A DNA stretch of 23,952 nt from JAYWDA01 sp043779185 (lineage in GTDB: Bacteria > Bdellovibrionota > Bdellovibrionia > Bdellovibrionales > Bdellovibrionaceae): positions 1 to 23,952 of the forward strand of contig JAYWEQ010000077.1 in NCBI GenBank assembly GCA_043779185.1. The letters are read 5' to 3'. A program made the translations under genes and the position numbers. Below the pieces are notes generated by a model that made no database searches, had not been told where the DNA came from, and saw only the letters and a list, made by a program, of their open reading frames with translations. Shown here one piece after another: positions 13,665-21,163 of the stretch. Within the stretch, counting starts at the first letter, position 1, and each line of letters opens with the position of its first letter.

Positions 13665-14693
13665 ATGCTAAAAGTCGGTCAGTTGTTAAAATTTATCTCC
13701 GAGCTCAACCCTCAAAACACGCCAACCCGGCTCTGTTTTTATAATTTTCTTAAAGGGATCGGCCAGCCCGAAGAGACTCTTTCCAAGGACCTGATTGATC
13801 TATTTTTTAGCTTTTGTTTGGATTATGCCCACTGGGCCTCAAATAAGGCGCAGCTGAGCACCGAAGTGAAGTATCTTTTAGATAATTTCAACGGTTACTA
13901 CCAACAAAAATTCGACATCTCTCAGGTCCGTTTTCCACAAATTATTCAACTGATTGAGATTGATCAGATCAAAGATCAAATCGATGCCGTCAGCTGTTTT
14001 GTGGCTACGTTATGCGGTCCCGACGATAAATATAAGGTGGTTTCTGACCAGGGGCGACGCATTGTGTCTATTGTTCTGCGCGCTGATCGTTCTTTAGAAG
14101 CGCGAGTTTTCGATAAAAAGTTTGTAATTCGTGGCGGGATGCTTGAACCCCTTCGTAAAGATTTAGTTCTGTACTACACGCCTGAACTGGAACTGAGCTC
14201 AAAACACACCCATCGTATTGATGTCGCTCCTTACGTGACGTCGCAATTTACTTTCAAAGAGGGCAAAGCGACGGGCGTCCTTCTGCGTGGTTACGTATTC
14301 CAAAAATTACAAGATTTTAAGTCTGAGACCCTGACCGAGCTGACGCGCTTGCATTTTGCTATCAAACGCTTAGAACAGTTCTTCATTGATCGTCGCACCG
14401 ACACTTACTATCAAGAGATGATTCACCACCTCGAGCGCACTCAGGCTTTAGTTCAACAGGGGGATCTTGAAGCTAGTAAATGGAGCGCGACCATCTTAGG
14501 GCAGGCTGAGACCGCATTAGAACACATCTACACCAACGACAAACTGTTGGGACTTCTTGTGCGGGATCTAAAGAATACAGTTCAAAATAAACTGTCGACT
14601 CGTGAGCCCGCTCGAAATGACTTGAACACTGCGGAGAACGTAAAAGAATGGCTGCCAACAAATCCCCTGAAAAAGTTAGACTTAACAAACTGA
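13665..14693 (+). CDS. unrecognised 342-residue cytosolic protein
   Basis: I do not recognise this protein. ATG 13665 is chosen over the TTG at 13644 because AGGA lies seven bases upstream. No signal peptide or membrane helix is visible. The first 110 residues look helical and rich in aromatic residues (LIDLFFSFCLDYAHW, FNGYYQQKF), the middle (about 135-235) looks beta-rich (RRIVSIVLRADRSLEARVFD, KDLVLYYTPELEL), and the last 100 are helical (ELTRLHFAIKRLEQFFIDRR). The 3' end overlaps rluB by 46 bases in another frame, so the two are transcribed together. That tie, and the run of ribosome-modifying genes after it, hint at a translation-linked role, but nothing more can be said. Confidence 0.8.
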   Translation: MLKVGQLLKFISELNPQNTPTRLCFYNFLKGIGQPEETLSKDLIDLFFSFCLDYAHWASNKAQLSTEVKYLLDNFNGYYQQKFDISQVRFPQIIQLIEIDQIKDQIDAVSCFVATLCGPDDKYKVVSDQGRRIVSIVLRADRSLEARVFDKKFVIRGGMLEPLRKDLVLYYTPELELSSKHTHRIDVAPYVTSQFTFKEGKATGVLLRGYVFQKLQDFKSETLTELTRLHFAIKRLEQFFIDRRTDTYYQEMIHHLERTQALVQQGDLEASKWSATILGQAETALEHIYTNDKLLGLLVRDLKNTVQNKLSTREPARNDLNTAENVKEWLPTNPLKKLDLTN

Positions 14694-15754
14694 TTGCTGA
14701 AGCGGGACTAGCAAGTCGTCGCGGCGCTGATGAAATCATCGAAAGCGGCCAAGTCACCATCAACGGAAAAAAAGTTTACGAACTTGGCATCAAGGTGGAT
14801 CCGATTCACGACAAAATTATTGTTGATGGAAAACCACTTCGTCGAATCAATCATAAAATTTATCTTTTATTTCACAAACCCAAAGGGGTATTGACCACCA
14901 TGGAAGATCCATTGGATCGTCCAACTATCGCTGAATACCTAGATAAAGTGCCCTACCGTGTTTTTCCTGTAGGTCGATTGGACTGGGACTCAGAAGGAAT
15001 GATTTTACTGACCAACGACGGTGAATTCGCCAACAAAATCACTCATCCAAAATCTGAAGTGACAAAGACCTATCTTGTCAAAGTGAACGGACAACCTAAA
15101 CAAGAACAACTTGATAAGCTTTTAAAGGGCGTCAGCATCATCGGCGGCAAAGTGGCGGCCAAACACTTAGAACGAATCAAGCGCAAAGAGGGTTCGGAAC
15201 AGTACGATTGGTTCAAAATGATTATCACCGAAGGAAAAAACCGACAGATCCGTCAAATGTTTGAAAAAATCGGTTTTGATGTGATGAAGCTTCAACGGGT
15301 CGCCATCGGCCGCTTGCGGATGGGTCATCTTGAACGCGGTGAACTGGTGTTCGTCGATGAATCTGCCCTAGAGATGGTCTTCTTGCCTGATGTTCCGGAA
15401 GAATTAAAAGAAAAACGCAGTTACAAAGGTCGCCAAGTTTCAACAAAACGCCTTCCGCCAGCCACGACTCAAGCGACAGCCACCAAGGCGCAGGCAAGCT
15501 CTCCAACAAAATCAAAACCCGCGGCGCCTTCCAAAGAGGCCTCTGAGGACCGACCAAAAAGATCGGGCCCGCGAAAATCTTTTTCTCCTCGTGGTGGCGC
15601 TCAAGTCAGCAGTTATCGTCCGAAACCGCCTCCGGGTCGACGTCCTAAGCCAGGAGCTCGACATCGCACCAACGATGAAACTGATTATGAAAATGCAAAA
15701 TCAGGATCTGGTCCGCGAACGCGACGAAACAGCTCGCCCCGAAATAAAAGATGA
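14648..15754 (+). CDS. rluB: 23S rRNA pseudouridine synthase, RluB type, with long basic tail
   Basis: Converts a uridine of 23S rRNA (2605 in E. coli numbering for RluB) to pseudouridine. An S4 RNA-binding domain opens the protein (VRLNKLIAEAGLASRRGADE at 10-29). The catalytic domain carries GRLDWDSEG with Asp112, LLTNDGEFANKITHP and GKNRQIRQMFEKIG at 197-210. RluB is preferred over RluE or RluF because of the S4 domain and overall likeness, but this is by eye. Residues from about 256 to 368 are a low-complexity tail rich in Lys, Arg, Pro, Ser and Gly, absent from the catalytic core and probably disordered and RNA-binding. GGAGA lies ten bases before ATG. The stop overlaps the next gene by ATGA. 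Confidence 0.93.
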   Translation: MAANKSPEKVRLNKLIAEAGLASRRGADEIIESGQVTINGKKVYELGIKVDPIHDKIIVDGKPLRRINHKIYLLFHKPKGVLTTMEDPLDRPTIAEYLDKVPYRVFPVGRLDWDSEGMILLTNDGEFANKITHPKSEVTKTYLVKVNGQPKQEQLDKLLKGVSIIGGKVAAKHLERIKRKEGSEQYDWFKMIITEGKNRQIRQMFEKIGFDVMKLQRVAIGRLRMGHLERGELVFVDESALEMVFLPDVPEELKEKRSYKGRQVSTKRLPPATTQATATKAQASSPTKSKPAAPSKEASEDRPKRSGPRKSFSPRGGAQVSSYRPKPPPGRRPKPGARHRTNDETDYENAKSGSGPRTRRNSSPRNKR

Positions 15755-16638
15755 ACTCTCGAAGTCGATGGATTGGTTTTATTGAAATCATCACGGCCAG
15801 CATCTGCTTTGGATTTTTAGGCATCTTCGGAAAATTAGCTTTTAATAATGGCATTTCGGTCGGTGAGCTTTTGACTTACCGATTTATTCTGGCCGCCTTT
15901 CTTTTATGGTCCGCTTTGCTTTTATTTAAACCAAAGTGGACTGAAATTTCTGGCAAGCAATTTCTTATTTCGGGCGCTTTGGGAATTTTTGGCTACGCGC
16001 TTTTTGCGTCCCTTTACTTTAAAGCCGTTGAAGGCTTGAGTGTAGCGCTGGCAGCCCTTCTCCTTTACACCTATCCATTGTGGGTCCAATTGATCGCTTT
16101 TTTTATGGGCGAAAAACCTTCTGTCTGGCAAATGATCTGCACAGGAATTGCCTTCACAGGATTGATTTTTTTACTCTGGGGACAAATTAATATCAGCTCT
16201 GCCCTTGGATTTATCTGTGGCTTGGGCTCTGCCATCGCTTACGCCATTTACATCGTTATTTCTGAGAAATATCAAAAATATATACGACCCATGACCTCAA
16301 GCCTTTACATCATCAGCTTCGGGGCTGTGGCTCTGCTACTTTTTCACAATCCTTCGATTCAAAGACTAGAATCATTTAATACAACCCAAGCCAATATTAT
16401 TTTTGGAATCGCCATTCTTTGCACGATCATTCCTATGACTTTGGTCCTAGGAAGCTTACAGAAATTAAAAAAGACCGAAGTCGCACTTTTAAGTATGATT
16501 GAACCTCTGACTGCGACTTTGGCCTCATGGGTTCTTTTGAAGGAAGGCCTTACGGTGCTACAAATGATTGGCGGTTTTTTAATTCTGGCCGGTCTAGCTT
16601 TAAGATTTCGCAACTCCTCGACTTCAAATTCCGTTTAG
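15751..16638 (+). CDS. EamA/DMT-family membrane transporter
   Basis: Inner-membrane carrier of the drug/metabolite transporter superfamily, substrate unknown. The 295 residues form about ten hydrophobic helices arranged as two EamA repeats: the first around residues 8-142 (ITASICFGFLGIFGKLAF, ALLLYTYPLWVQLI) and the second around 150-287 (LGFICGLGSAIAYAIYIVIS, EVALLSMIEPLTATLASWVL). The YTYPLW and MIEPLTA stretches at equivalent places in the two halves are typical of the family. It starts inside the rluB stop (ATGA) with no strong ribosome site, so it is probably translated by coupling. Members export amino acids, sugars or metabolites; nothing here narrows it down. Confidence 0.88.
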   Translation: MNSRSRWIGFIEIITASICFGFLGIFGKLAFNNGISVGELLTYRFILAAFLLWSALLLFKPKWTEISGKQFLISGALGIFGYALFASLYFKAVEGLSVALAALLLYTYPLWVQLIAFFMGEKPSVWQMICTGIAFTGLIFLLWGQINISSALGFICGLGSAIAYAIYIVISEKYQKYIRPMTSSLYIISFGAVALLLFHNPSIQRLESFNTTQANIIFGIAILCTIIPMTLVLGSLQKLKKTEVALLSMIEPLTATLASWVLLKEGLTVLQMIGGFLILAGLALRFRNSSTSNSV

Positions 16639-16710
16639 TTTCAAAACGAAACACCGATCTATTATGTACAACAAGCTAGGACGGCTTGAACCAAGGAAAG
16701 GTTTTATTGT

Positions 16711-17394
16711 ATGTTTCGTTTTCTATGTCCCGTCCTTATTTTATTTGCTTCAATGGCGAAAGCTGAAATCACAATTATTGATGTCCGAAAAAATATCCCT
16801 CTCAGTGACGAAGATCCTTCTTTCACCGATTTCTACCTCAATGCCGGCGACAACGAAGGCCTGAAAAAAAATATGGTGGTCACAGTTTTCAGAACGATCA
16901 ACGTCCGCGATGCCAGCGGAGCGCAAAGTTTTGGTGAAATTTCAATTCCTGTTGGACAAGTTAAAGTTGTGGCTGTCTTTCAAAAAATTGCCGTCGGTCG
17001 TGAGTACAAATTACTACCTCGGGATGTAAATCCCATGCTTGAACAAATTGGCTTGATGTCAGGTGATCGCATCGAACTGAAAGATTCGTTTGTTGATAAT
17101 TCAGTTCCGAAACGAAAACCGCAAGCTGTCGCGGCCACGCCCGCCAGCTCCGCTCCAGCACCTCAAGCAATCCTGGCGGCTCCACTTCCCGTGAAACCTG
17201 CGACACCAACGCCGATCGTTTCTGAAGGCCAAGAAGAACCAGAGTTGATTAAGCTCAACCCACTTAATTTACCCAACGAACTGACGAAAACCGCCCAAGA
17301 AGGCTTGGTGCCCAACGCACTGTTCGACGAAGTCCCTGTAAACAATACAGCGATCGACCCGTCGAAGCCTGCGGCCCCCCCGCTGTCTAAATAA
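16711..17394 (+). CDS. secreted protein with FlgT-like C-domain fold and Pro/Ala-rich tail
   Basis: Exported 227-residue protein of uncertain function. A signal peptide ends at ASMAKA (residue 18). Residues 19-125 form a beta-rich domain (FYLNAGDNEGLKKNMVVTVF, IPVGQVKVVAVFQKIAVGRE, LMSGDRIELKD) whose layout, a GLKKGM-type turn followed by VGxVKVV, recalls the C-terminal domain of the flagellar protein FlgT and of similar periplasmic proteins; this is a weak likeness. From about 133 to the end it is Pro/Ala-rich and disordered. AGGAAAGG lies nine bases before ATG. A TATTAT box at 16660-16665 could be its own -10, but I see no good -35. A GTTTC/GAAAC inverted repeat (16638-16652) lies just after the transporter stop. 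Confidence 0.7.
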   Translation: MFRFLCPVLILFASMAKAEITIIDVRKNIPLSDEDPSFTDFYLNAGDNEGLKKNMVVTVFRTINVRDASGAQSFGEISIPVGQVKVVAVFQKIAVGREYKLLPRDVNPMLEQIGLMSGDRIELKDSFVDNSVPKRKPQAVAATPASSAPAPQAILAAPLPVKPATPTPIVSEGQEEPELIKLNPLNLPNELTKTAQEGLVPNALFDEVPVNNTAIDPSKPAAPPLSK

Positions 17395-17397
17395 CTT

Positions 17398-17443
17398 TCT
17401 CGACCGCTTTTTAATTCTGTGGCAAAAAAGAGCGGAAGCGAGA
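17398..17443 (+). promoter_or_regulatory. long imperfect hairpin directly before prmA
   Basis: TCTCG (17398-17402) pairs with CGAGA (17439-17443), and CCGCTTTTT (17404-17412) with AAAGAGCGG (17427-17435) with one G-U pair; a 1x3 internal loop separates them and the terminal loop is 14 bases. It ends four bases before the prmA ATG and includes its purine-rich ribosome-site region. Confidence 0.45.
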
Positions 17444-17447
17444 CCCC

Positions 17448-18344
17448 ATGAATTCTTATTTCCGTGTTCGTATAAAACAGATTTCAGCCAATATGGAAGA
17501 TATTATCACGTCCCTGGCCTTCGAACATGCGGCGTCTGGTGTCAGTGAAGCGCTGTCCTTCACCCAAACAAATTTAACTTATGATGCTGAAGTCCTCCAT
17601 CCAAAAAATCACGATATCGACGTGTTCTTTGCCGAAAATCCATCCGTCGAATTTTTCAAAGCCCTGAAACAGTTGGATGCAAAGTCTGATTGGCAAATTT
17701 TTGAAGAAGAACACAAAGATTGGCTGGAAGAGTGGAAGAAAGGCTTTGTTGCCTTCAAGTTAGTGAAAGATATTTGGGTGATTCCGTCTTGGCTACCGTC
17801 TCCGCCAGAAGCAAAGCTGCCGATTTTTATTGATCCAGGAATGGCTTTTGGAACTGGCACCCATGCGACCACTCAGCTGGCGGCCGCTTTAATTTATAAA
17901 GCCGCCGAAAAGTATTTAGATCGATCGATGATCAGCTTGCTGGATGTCGGAACTGGCACAGCTATTCTAGCGCTTTTAGCCGAAAAATTAAATTTCAATC
18001 CCATTGTTGGGGTTGAAATTGATCCTGAAGCCCGCCGAGTGGCCAAAGAAAATATTATTAAAAATAATTCTAAGCATATTTTAATCCGCGATCAGCAAGT
18101 CGACGAATTGCGCGAACAATTTGATGTTGTCGTCGCCAATATTATTGATGGCGTTCTAATCCATTTACGAGACGCCTTAATTCAACGCACAAAAATTGAC
18201 GGCTTTTTGATTGTCACGGGAATTCTAAAAGAACATGACGACGAGTTCTTTGAAAACTTCACTCGCTCGACAAATTTAAAAGTCATGCGACGAATCGAAA
18301 AAGATGAATGGATTGGCTACTGGTTTCAGAACGTAAACTTATGA
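17448..18344 (+). CDS. prmA: ribosomal protein L11 methyltransferase PrmA
   Basis: Trimethylates lysines and the N terminus of ribosomal protein L11 using S-adenosylmethionine. In 298 residues it has the N-terminal L11-recognition region, the linker with KDWLEEWKKGF at 90-100, the PrmA hallmark DPGMAFGTGTHATT at 129-142, motif I LLDVGTGTAILAL at 164-176 (GTGT where E. coli has GCGS), an acidic GVEIDPEA for the ribose, and VVANII at 228-233. The normal family length and intact motifs make it secure. The ATG has only a weak ribosome site (GGAAGCGAG) that lies inside a hairpin. The stop overlaps rsmE by ATGA. Confidence 0.96.
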   Translation: MNSYFRVRIKQISANMEDIITSLAFEHAASGVSEALSFTQTNLTYDAEVLHPKNHDIDVFFAENPSVEFFKALKQLDAKSDWQIFEEEHKDWLEEWKKGFVAFKLVKDIWVIPSWLPSPPEAKLPIFIDPGMAFGTGTHATTQLAAALIYKAAEKYLDRSMISLLDVGTGTAILALLAEKLNFNPIVGVEIDPEARRVAKENIIKNNSKHILIRDQQVDELREQFDVVVANIIDGVLIHLRDALIQRTKIDGFLIVTGILKEHDDEFFENFTRSTNLKVMRRIEKDEWIGYWFQNVNL

Positions 18345-19102
18345 GGCGTTATTGGATTCAACCTCAAAATATCATCAATGAATCCGTTCAATTTGAGGGC
18401 GATCTTTTTCACCATATTTTTTCTGTGTGCCGGCAAGACATGGGGTCTCATTTTGAAGTTTTATGTGATGAAAAAGCTTATTTAGTTTGTGTCACTGAAA
18501 TTGGCAAAAAATCAGCGCGAGCTCTGATTAAAGAAACCCGAGTCATCCCTGAGTTGCCTCGGCCCCATTTACATATTGCTTTGTCGGTCTCACGCTACCA
18601 AGTGATGGACGACGTTGTGGAAAAATTGGTGGAAATGGGCGTCGCTAGCTTTCATCCTTTTTTTTCAGACTACAGTTTCGTGAAAAGTGCGAGTTCATTC
18701 CCACTTCAGAAGTTGGACCGTTGGCATAAAATTGTCGTGTCAGCCACCCAGCAATGCGGCCGTGGGGAACTGCTTAAAATTCATGCTCCCGTGGAGTTCA
18801 AAAATATTCTTTCGCAGATTAACCTGTCTCAGGGTGGTCTGGGTCTATTTTCATATGAGGGGGACGCCCAACAATCTATTTCGGGCTTCCTGAAGTCTCG
18901 GAAAAGCCCAAATATCACGGATATTTGGTGCCTTGTCGGAAGTGAAGGAGGTTTTTCGCTTCAAGAGGTCGAAAACTTAAAAAACCTAGGCTTTGATCCT
19001 GTCACTTTGGGTCGGCAGATTCTTCGAGTTGAAACGGCTTGCCTGACTTTGGTCTCCGTCCTAAAGTATGAGTTTGATTTGATGCGTGGGGATGAGCCTT
19101 AG
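18341..19102 (+). CDS. rsmE: 16S rRNA m3U1498 methyltransferase RsmE
   Basis: SPOUT-class methyltransferase that places N3-methyl on U1498 of 16S rRNA. I start it at ATG 18341, inside the prmA stop, since this removes an unlikely 11-residue extension and leaves the usual opening RRYWIQP. The 253 residues carry DLFHHIFSVCRQ at 21-32, IVVSATQQCGRGELLKI at 131-147, and the knot motifs LVGSEGGFSLQEVE at 198-211 and LGRQILRVETACLTLVSVL at 223-241. All are typical of RsmE. Pairing of prmA and rsmE is common in bacteria, and together with rluB upstream it makes this stretch a ribosome-maturation block. Confidence 0.95.
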   Translation: MRRYWIQPQNIINESVQFEGDLFHHIFSVCRQDMGSHFEVLCDEKAYLVCVTEIGKKSARALIKETRVIPELPRPHLHIALSVSRYQVMDDVVEKLVEMGVASFHPFFSDYSFVKSASSFPLQKLDRWHKIVVSATQQCGRGELLKIHAPVEFKNILSQINLSQGGLGLFSYEGDAQQSISGFLKSRKSPNITDIWCLVGSEGGFSLQEVENLKNLGFDPVTLGRQILRVETACLTLVSVLKYEFDLMRGDEP

Positions 19103-19122
19103 GCCGACATGGGAGGTTTGTT

Positions 19123-19857
19123 GTGGCAGATCCGTTTGAAGAATTTGAATTTAAGCCTTTAACAGAGGGTTTGGGTTTTCATAAGAAGAATAAAAAAGAG
19201 ACTCCGCCGACCTCTGTTCGATTTAATTCGGCCTCGATGAATCTATTGGATGGTCATGTCGACATCGACTCGCCCTTGCAACCACCACTCCCTCGAAATA
19301 CCAGAACTCAATTTAACGTTCCTGATATGGATGACTCTTCGGCCGCCGTTGAAGAAATCCTGCAAACACTGCGCTCTAAAAAAAGTGAAATTCCAAAATC
19401 TAATGTGACTCCTCGAACAACACCCGTTGTTCGATATAAAGCAGGTTTGCAAAATATCAGCGCCTTTATTTTAGATGCCATGTTGGTATTAGCTGCGACC
19501 TTACTTTGTATGATTATTGTTTTAAGCATTACAAAAGTCGATGTGACCAGCGCTATTTTTAGCTCGGACTCAGGTCGACTGATTTATCTTTCAACAATGG
19601 CTTTGTTTGGCCTCGTGTCTTTTGTTTACTTGGTTGGACATCGAATCTTTTTGGGAGCGACACCCGGTGAGTGGGCTTACGACCTGCGCATTGGCCACCC
19701 GAACGAGGTCGGAACGTCGGGATATGCTATCTCTGTGATCGCAAGATCGGCGCTGGTTGTTTTAACTGGAATTTTTACTTTACCCTTAGTTTCTCTTTTT
19801 ATGCGACGTGATTTAGTGGGCGATTTGTCGCAAACACAGATCTTAGAAAGAGCCTAA
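19123..19857 (+). CDS. RDD-family membrane protein with long cytosolic N-terminal region
   Basis: Inner-membrane protein, function unknown; RDD proteins are suspected transporters or membrane adaptors. It begins with GTG, supported by GGGAGG six bases upstream. The first 105 residues are polar and probably disordered, with a notable FKPLTEGLGFHKK stretch at 11-23. The RDD domain follows: AFILDAMLVLAATLLCMIIV with the Asp of the RDD signature (Arg and second Asp replaced), a second helix pair near 145-170, and the FLGATPGEWAYDLRIG block at 179-194, the most conserved part of the family. A final pair of helices ends in a short charged tail. It sits 20 bases after rsmE and 5 before the adenylyltransferase gene, so it is in the same unit. 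Confidence 0.85.
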   Translation: MADPFEEFEFKPLTEGLGFHKKNKKETPPTSVRFNSASMNLLDGHVDIDSPLQPPLPRNTRTQFNVPDMDDSSAAVEEILQTLRSKKSEIPKSNVTPRTTPVVRYKAGLQNISAFILDAMLVLAATLLCMIIVLSITKVDVTSAIFSSDSGRLIYLSTMALFGLVSFVYLVGHRIFLGATPGEWAYDLRIGHPNEVGTSGYAISVIARSALVVLTGIFTLPLVSLFMRRDLVGDLSQTQILERA

Positions 19858-19862
19858 ACATC

Positions 19863-20324
19863 ATGGGACAAGTTTTTACGTTTGATCAAATCAGCGAAAA
19901 ACTTCGTCCTTTTCGACAAAAAAAAATCGTTTTTACAAATGGCGTTTTTGATCTTCTGCATGTCGGGCATGTTCGCTATTTAAAAGAGGCCCGCGCCTTG
20001 GGTGATTTTTTATTGATCGGAGTGAATGCTGATGCCAGCGTCAAACGACTGAAAGGCAATGATCGCCCTCTACAAAACGAAAACGATCGCGCTGAAATCC
20101 TGAGCTCTTTAATTTGTGTTGATGCCGTTGTTATTTTTAGCGACGACACGCCTGAAAAATTAATTCATGAAGTAAAGCCCAACGTCTTGGTTAAAGGTGG
20201 CGACTGGAAAATTGAAAGTATCGTTGGCGCCAGTTTTGTGCAGTCCCTGGGTGGCCAAGTGTTTTCTTTGCAGTTCGTCGATGGGAAATCGACCACCCAG
20301 CTGATCCAAAAAGCTCGCACTTAG
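19863..20324 (+). CDS. rfaE2: D-glycero-beta-D-manno-heptose 1-phosphate adenylyltransferase
   Basis: Activates heptose 1-phosphate with ATP to ADP-heptose for the lipopolysaccharide inner core. The 153 residues form a single nucleotidyltransferase domain: IVFTNGVFDLLHVGHVRYL at 22-40 with the HxGH motif (His33, His36), GVNADASVKRLKG at 53-64, RPLQNENDRAEIL at 68-80, VKGGDW at 110-115 and GKSTTQLIQK at 141-150. In E. coli this is the C-terminal half of HldE; here it is a separate protein, and the kinase half is not in this window. AAAGAG lies about ten bases before ATG. Close relatives that use CTP and glycerol phosphate (TagD type) share the fold, but the RPLQNENDRAEIL and KGGDW stretches favour the heptose enzyme. 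Confidence 0.9.
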   Translation: MGQVFTFDQISEKLRPFRQKKIVFTNGVFDLLHVGHVRYLKEARALGDFLLIGVNADASVKRLKGNDRPLQNENDRAEILSSLICVDAVVIFSDDTPEKLIHEVKPNVLVKGGDWKIESIVGASFVQSLGGQVFSLQFVDGKSTTQLIQKART

Positions 20325-20335
20325 TCAAATTGAAT

Positions 20336-21100
20336 TTAGAATTTCCAGCCCACTTTCGCTGAATAGGTCGAAAGAAAATATCGATCAATCTCTAGGGCTG
20401 CAAAAAGTTGATTAAAAGCCAGGCTGACCCCAAAAAGTGTATGAACTTCCTTTAATTCTTCATTGGATGAGGAACAATAAGCCGAGCCCACGGTGCAAAT
20501 ATCTGTTGTGCTCTCGGTCGCCGTCCCTGTTTGCGTGCCTCCACTGAAAGTTCCAATCGAACTGGCCGTGCCAACACCAAAATACAAACTGACATCTTCA
20601 ACGACTACTGTGGCGACAAGATCTTGTCCCGTCGTTCGGGTGTTTAAAAGATTTCCATAATTGGTATCGCTGCGATTTAAGACAAAAGAAAGACCACCGG
20701 GAATAAAAGGAAATTCATAAAAGCCCCAGCGAATTTGCGCCGCATACGACGAGACATCTTCCTTTTGAAAAGCTGGTGTGAATTGAAAGGCCGTGTCGAT
20801 ATTATAAAACAATCCTTTTGCGATGGAGAAACTATTAAAATTAAGCTCGCGATTACGAGTCGACTTATCGCCGAGGCTTGCCAGATCCTGAACCTGCAAA
20901 TATTCCGTTGTCAAACCGACTTCAAATCCAGGGTGACCGCCCAAAGGAAATGGGCTTGTTAAAATTTTACTGGCTGATCCAAAACCTAAAATTTGAAGCG
21001 CAATATGCCGATCTGATTCGCTCATCCGCCGAGGAATAAACCGCTCGGCCCGAGCCCCAATGAGGGAAAAGAAAATGATTAAAAAAAACAACAGGCGCAT
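20336..21100 (-). CDS. predicted outer-membrane beta-barrel protein
   Basis: Probable small outer-membrane barrel (254 residues) of unknown role. I begin at ATG 21100, where a signal peptide starts (MRLLFFLIIFFSLIGARA), rather than at the TTG 36 bases upstream. The mature part has many short amphipathic strands with aromatic girdles (FEVGLTTEYLQVQDL, IRWGFYEFPFIPGGLSFVL, EDVSLYFGVGTASSIG), a Ser/Thr/Gly-rich loop with two Cys (TDICTVGSAYC) that may form a disulfide outside, and a terminal Phe (AKVGWKF) as BAM signal. Strand count suggests 10-12. I cannot place it in a family. No clear ribosome site is present. It is 11 bases from the convergent adenylyltransferase gene and lies downstream of the helical-repeat gene on the same strand. 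Confidence 0.75.
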   Translation of the reverse strand: MRLLFFLIIFFSLIGARAERFIPRRMSESDRHIALQILGFGSASKILTSPFPLGGHPGFEVGLTTEYLQVQDLASLGDKSTRNRELNFNSFSIAKGLFYNIDTAFQFTPAFQKEDVSSYAAQIRWGFYEFPFIPGGLSFVLNRSDTNYGNLLNTRTTGQDLVATVVVEDVSLYFGVGTASSIGTFSGGTQTGTATESTTDICTVGSAYCSSSNEELKEVHTLFGVSLAFNQLFAALEIDRYFLSTYSAKVGWKF

Positions 21101-21163
21101 CGGAACTATTGGACCCGAATTCGATGCTTGGGACAAGTCTTGACTGCTAAAAACCGTCGGTGA

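Noticed and set aside
15225..15557. 110-residue frame antisense to rluB, and other long shadow frames such as 11763-12092
   Set aside because: They lie opposite or out of frame within secure genes, show no domain, signal or ribosome site, and follow from the codon pattern of the real gene.
21101..21136. TTG start for the barrel protein
   Set aside because: It would put twelve polar residues before a clear signal peptide.
21149..21161. Terminator after the helical-repeat gene (minus strand ACC-GAC-GGT then five T)
   Set aside because: The stem is only three base pairs, too weak to call.
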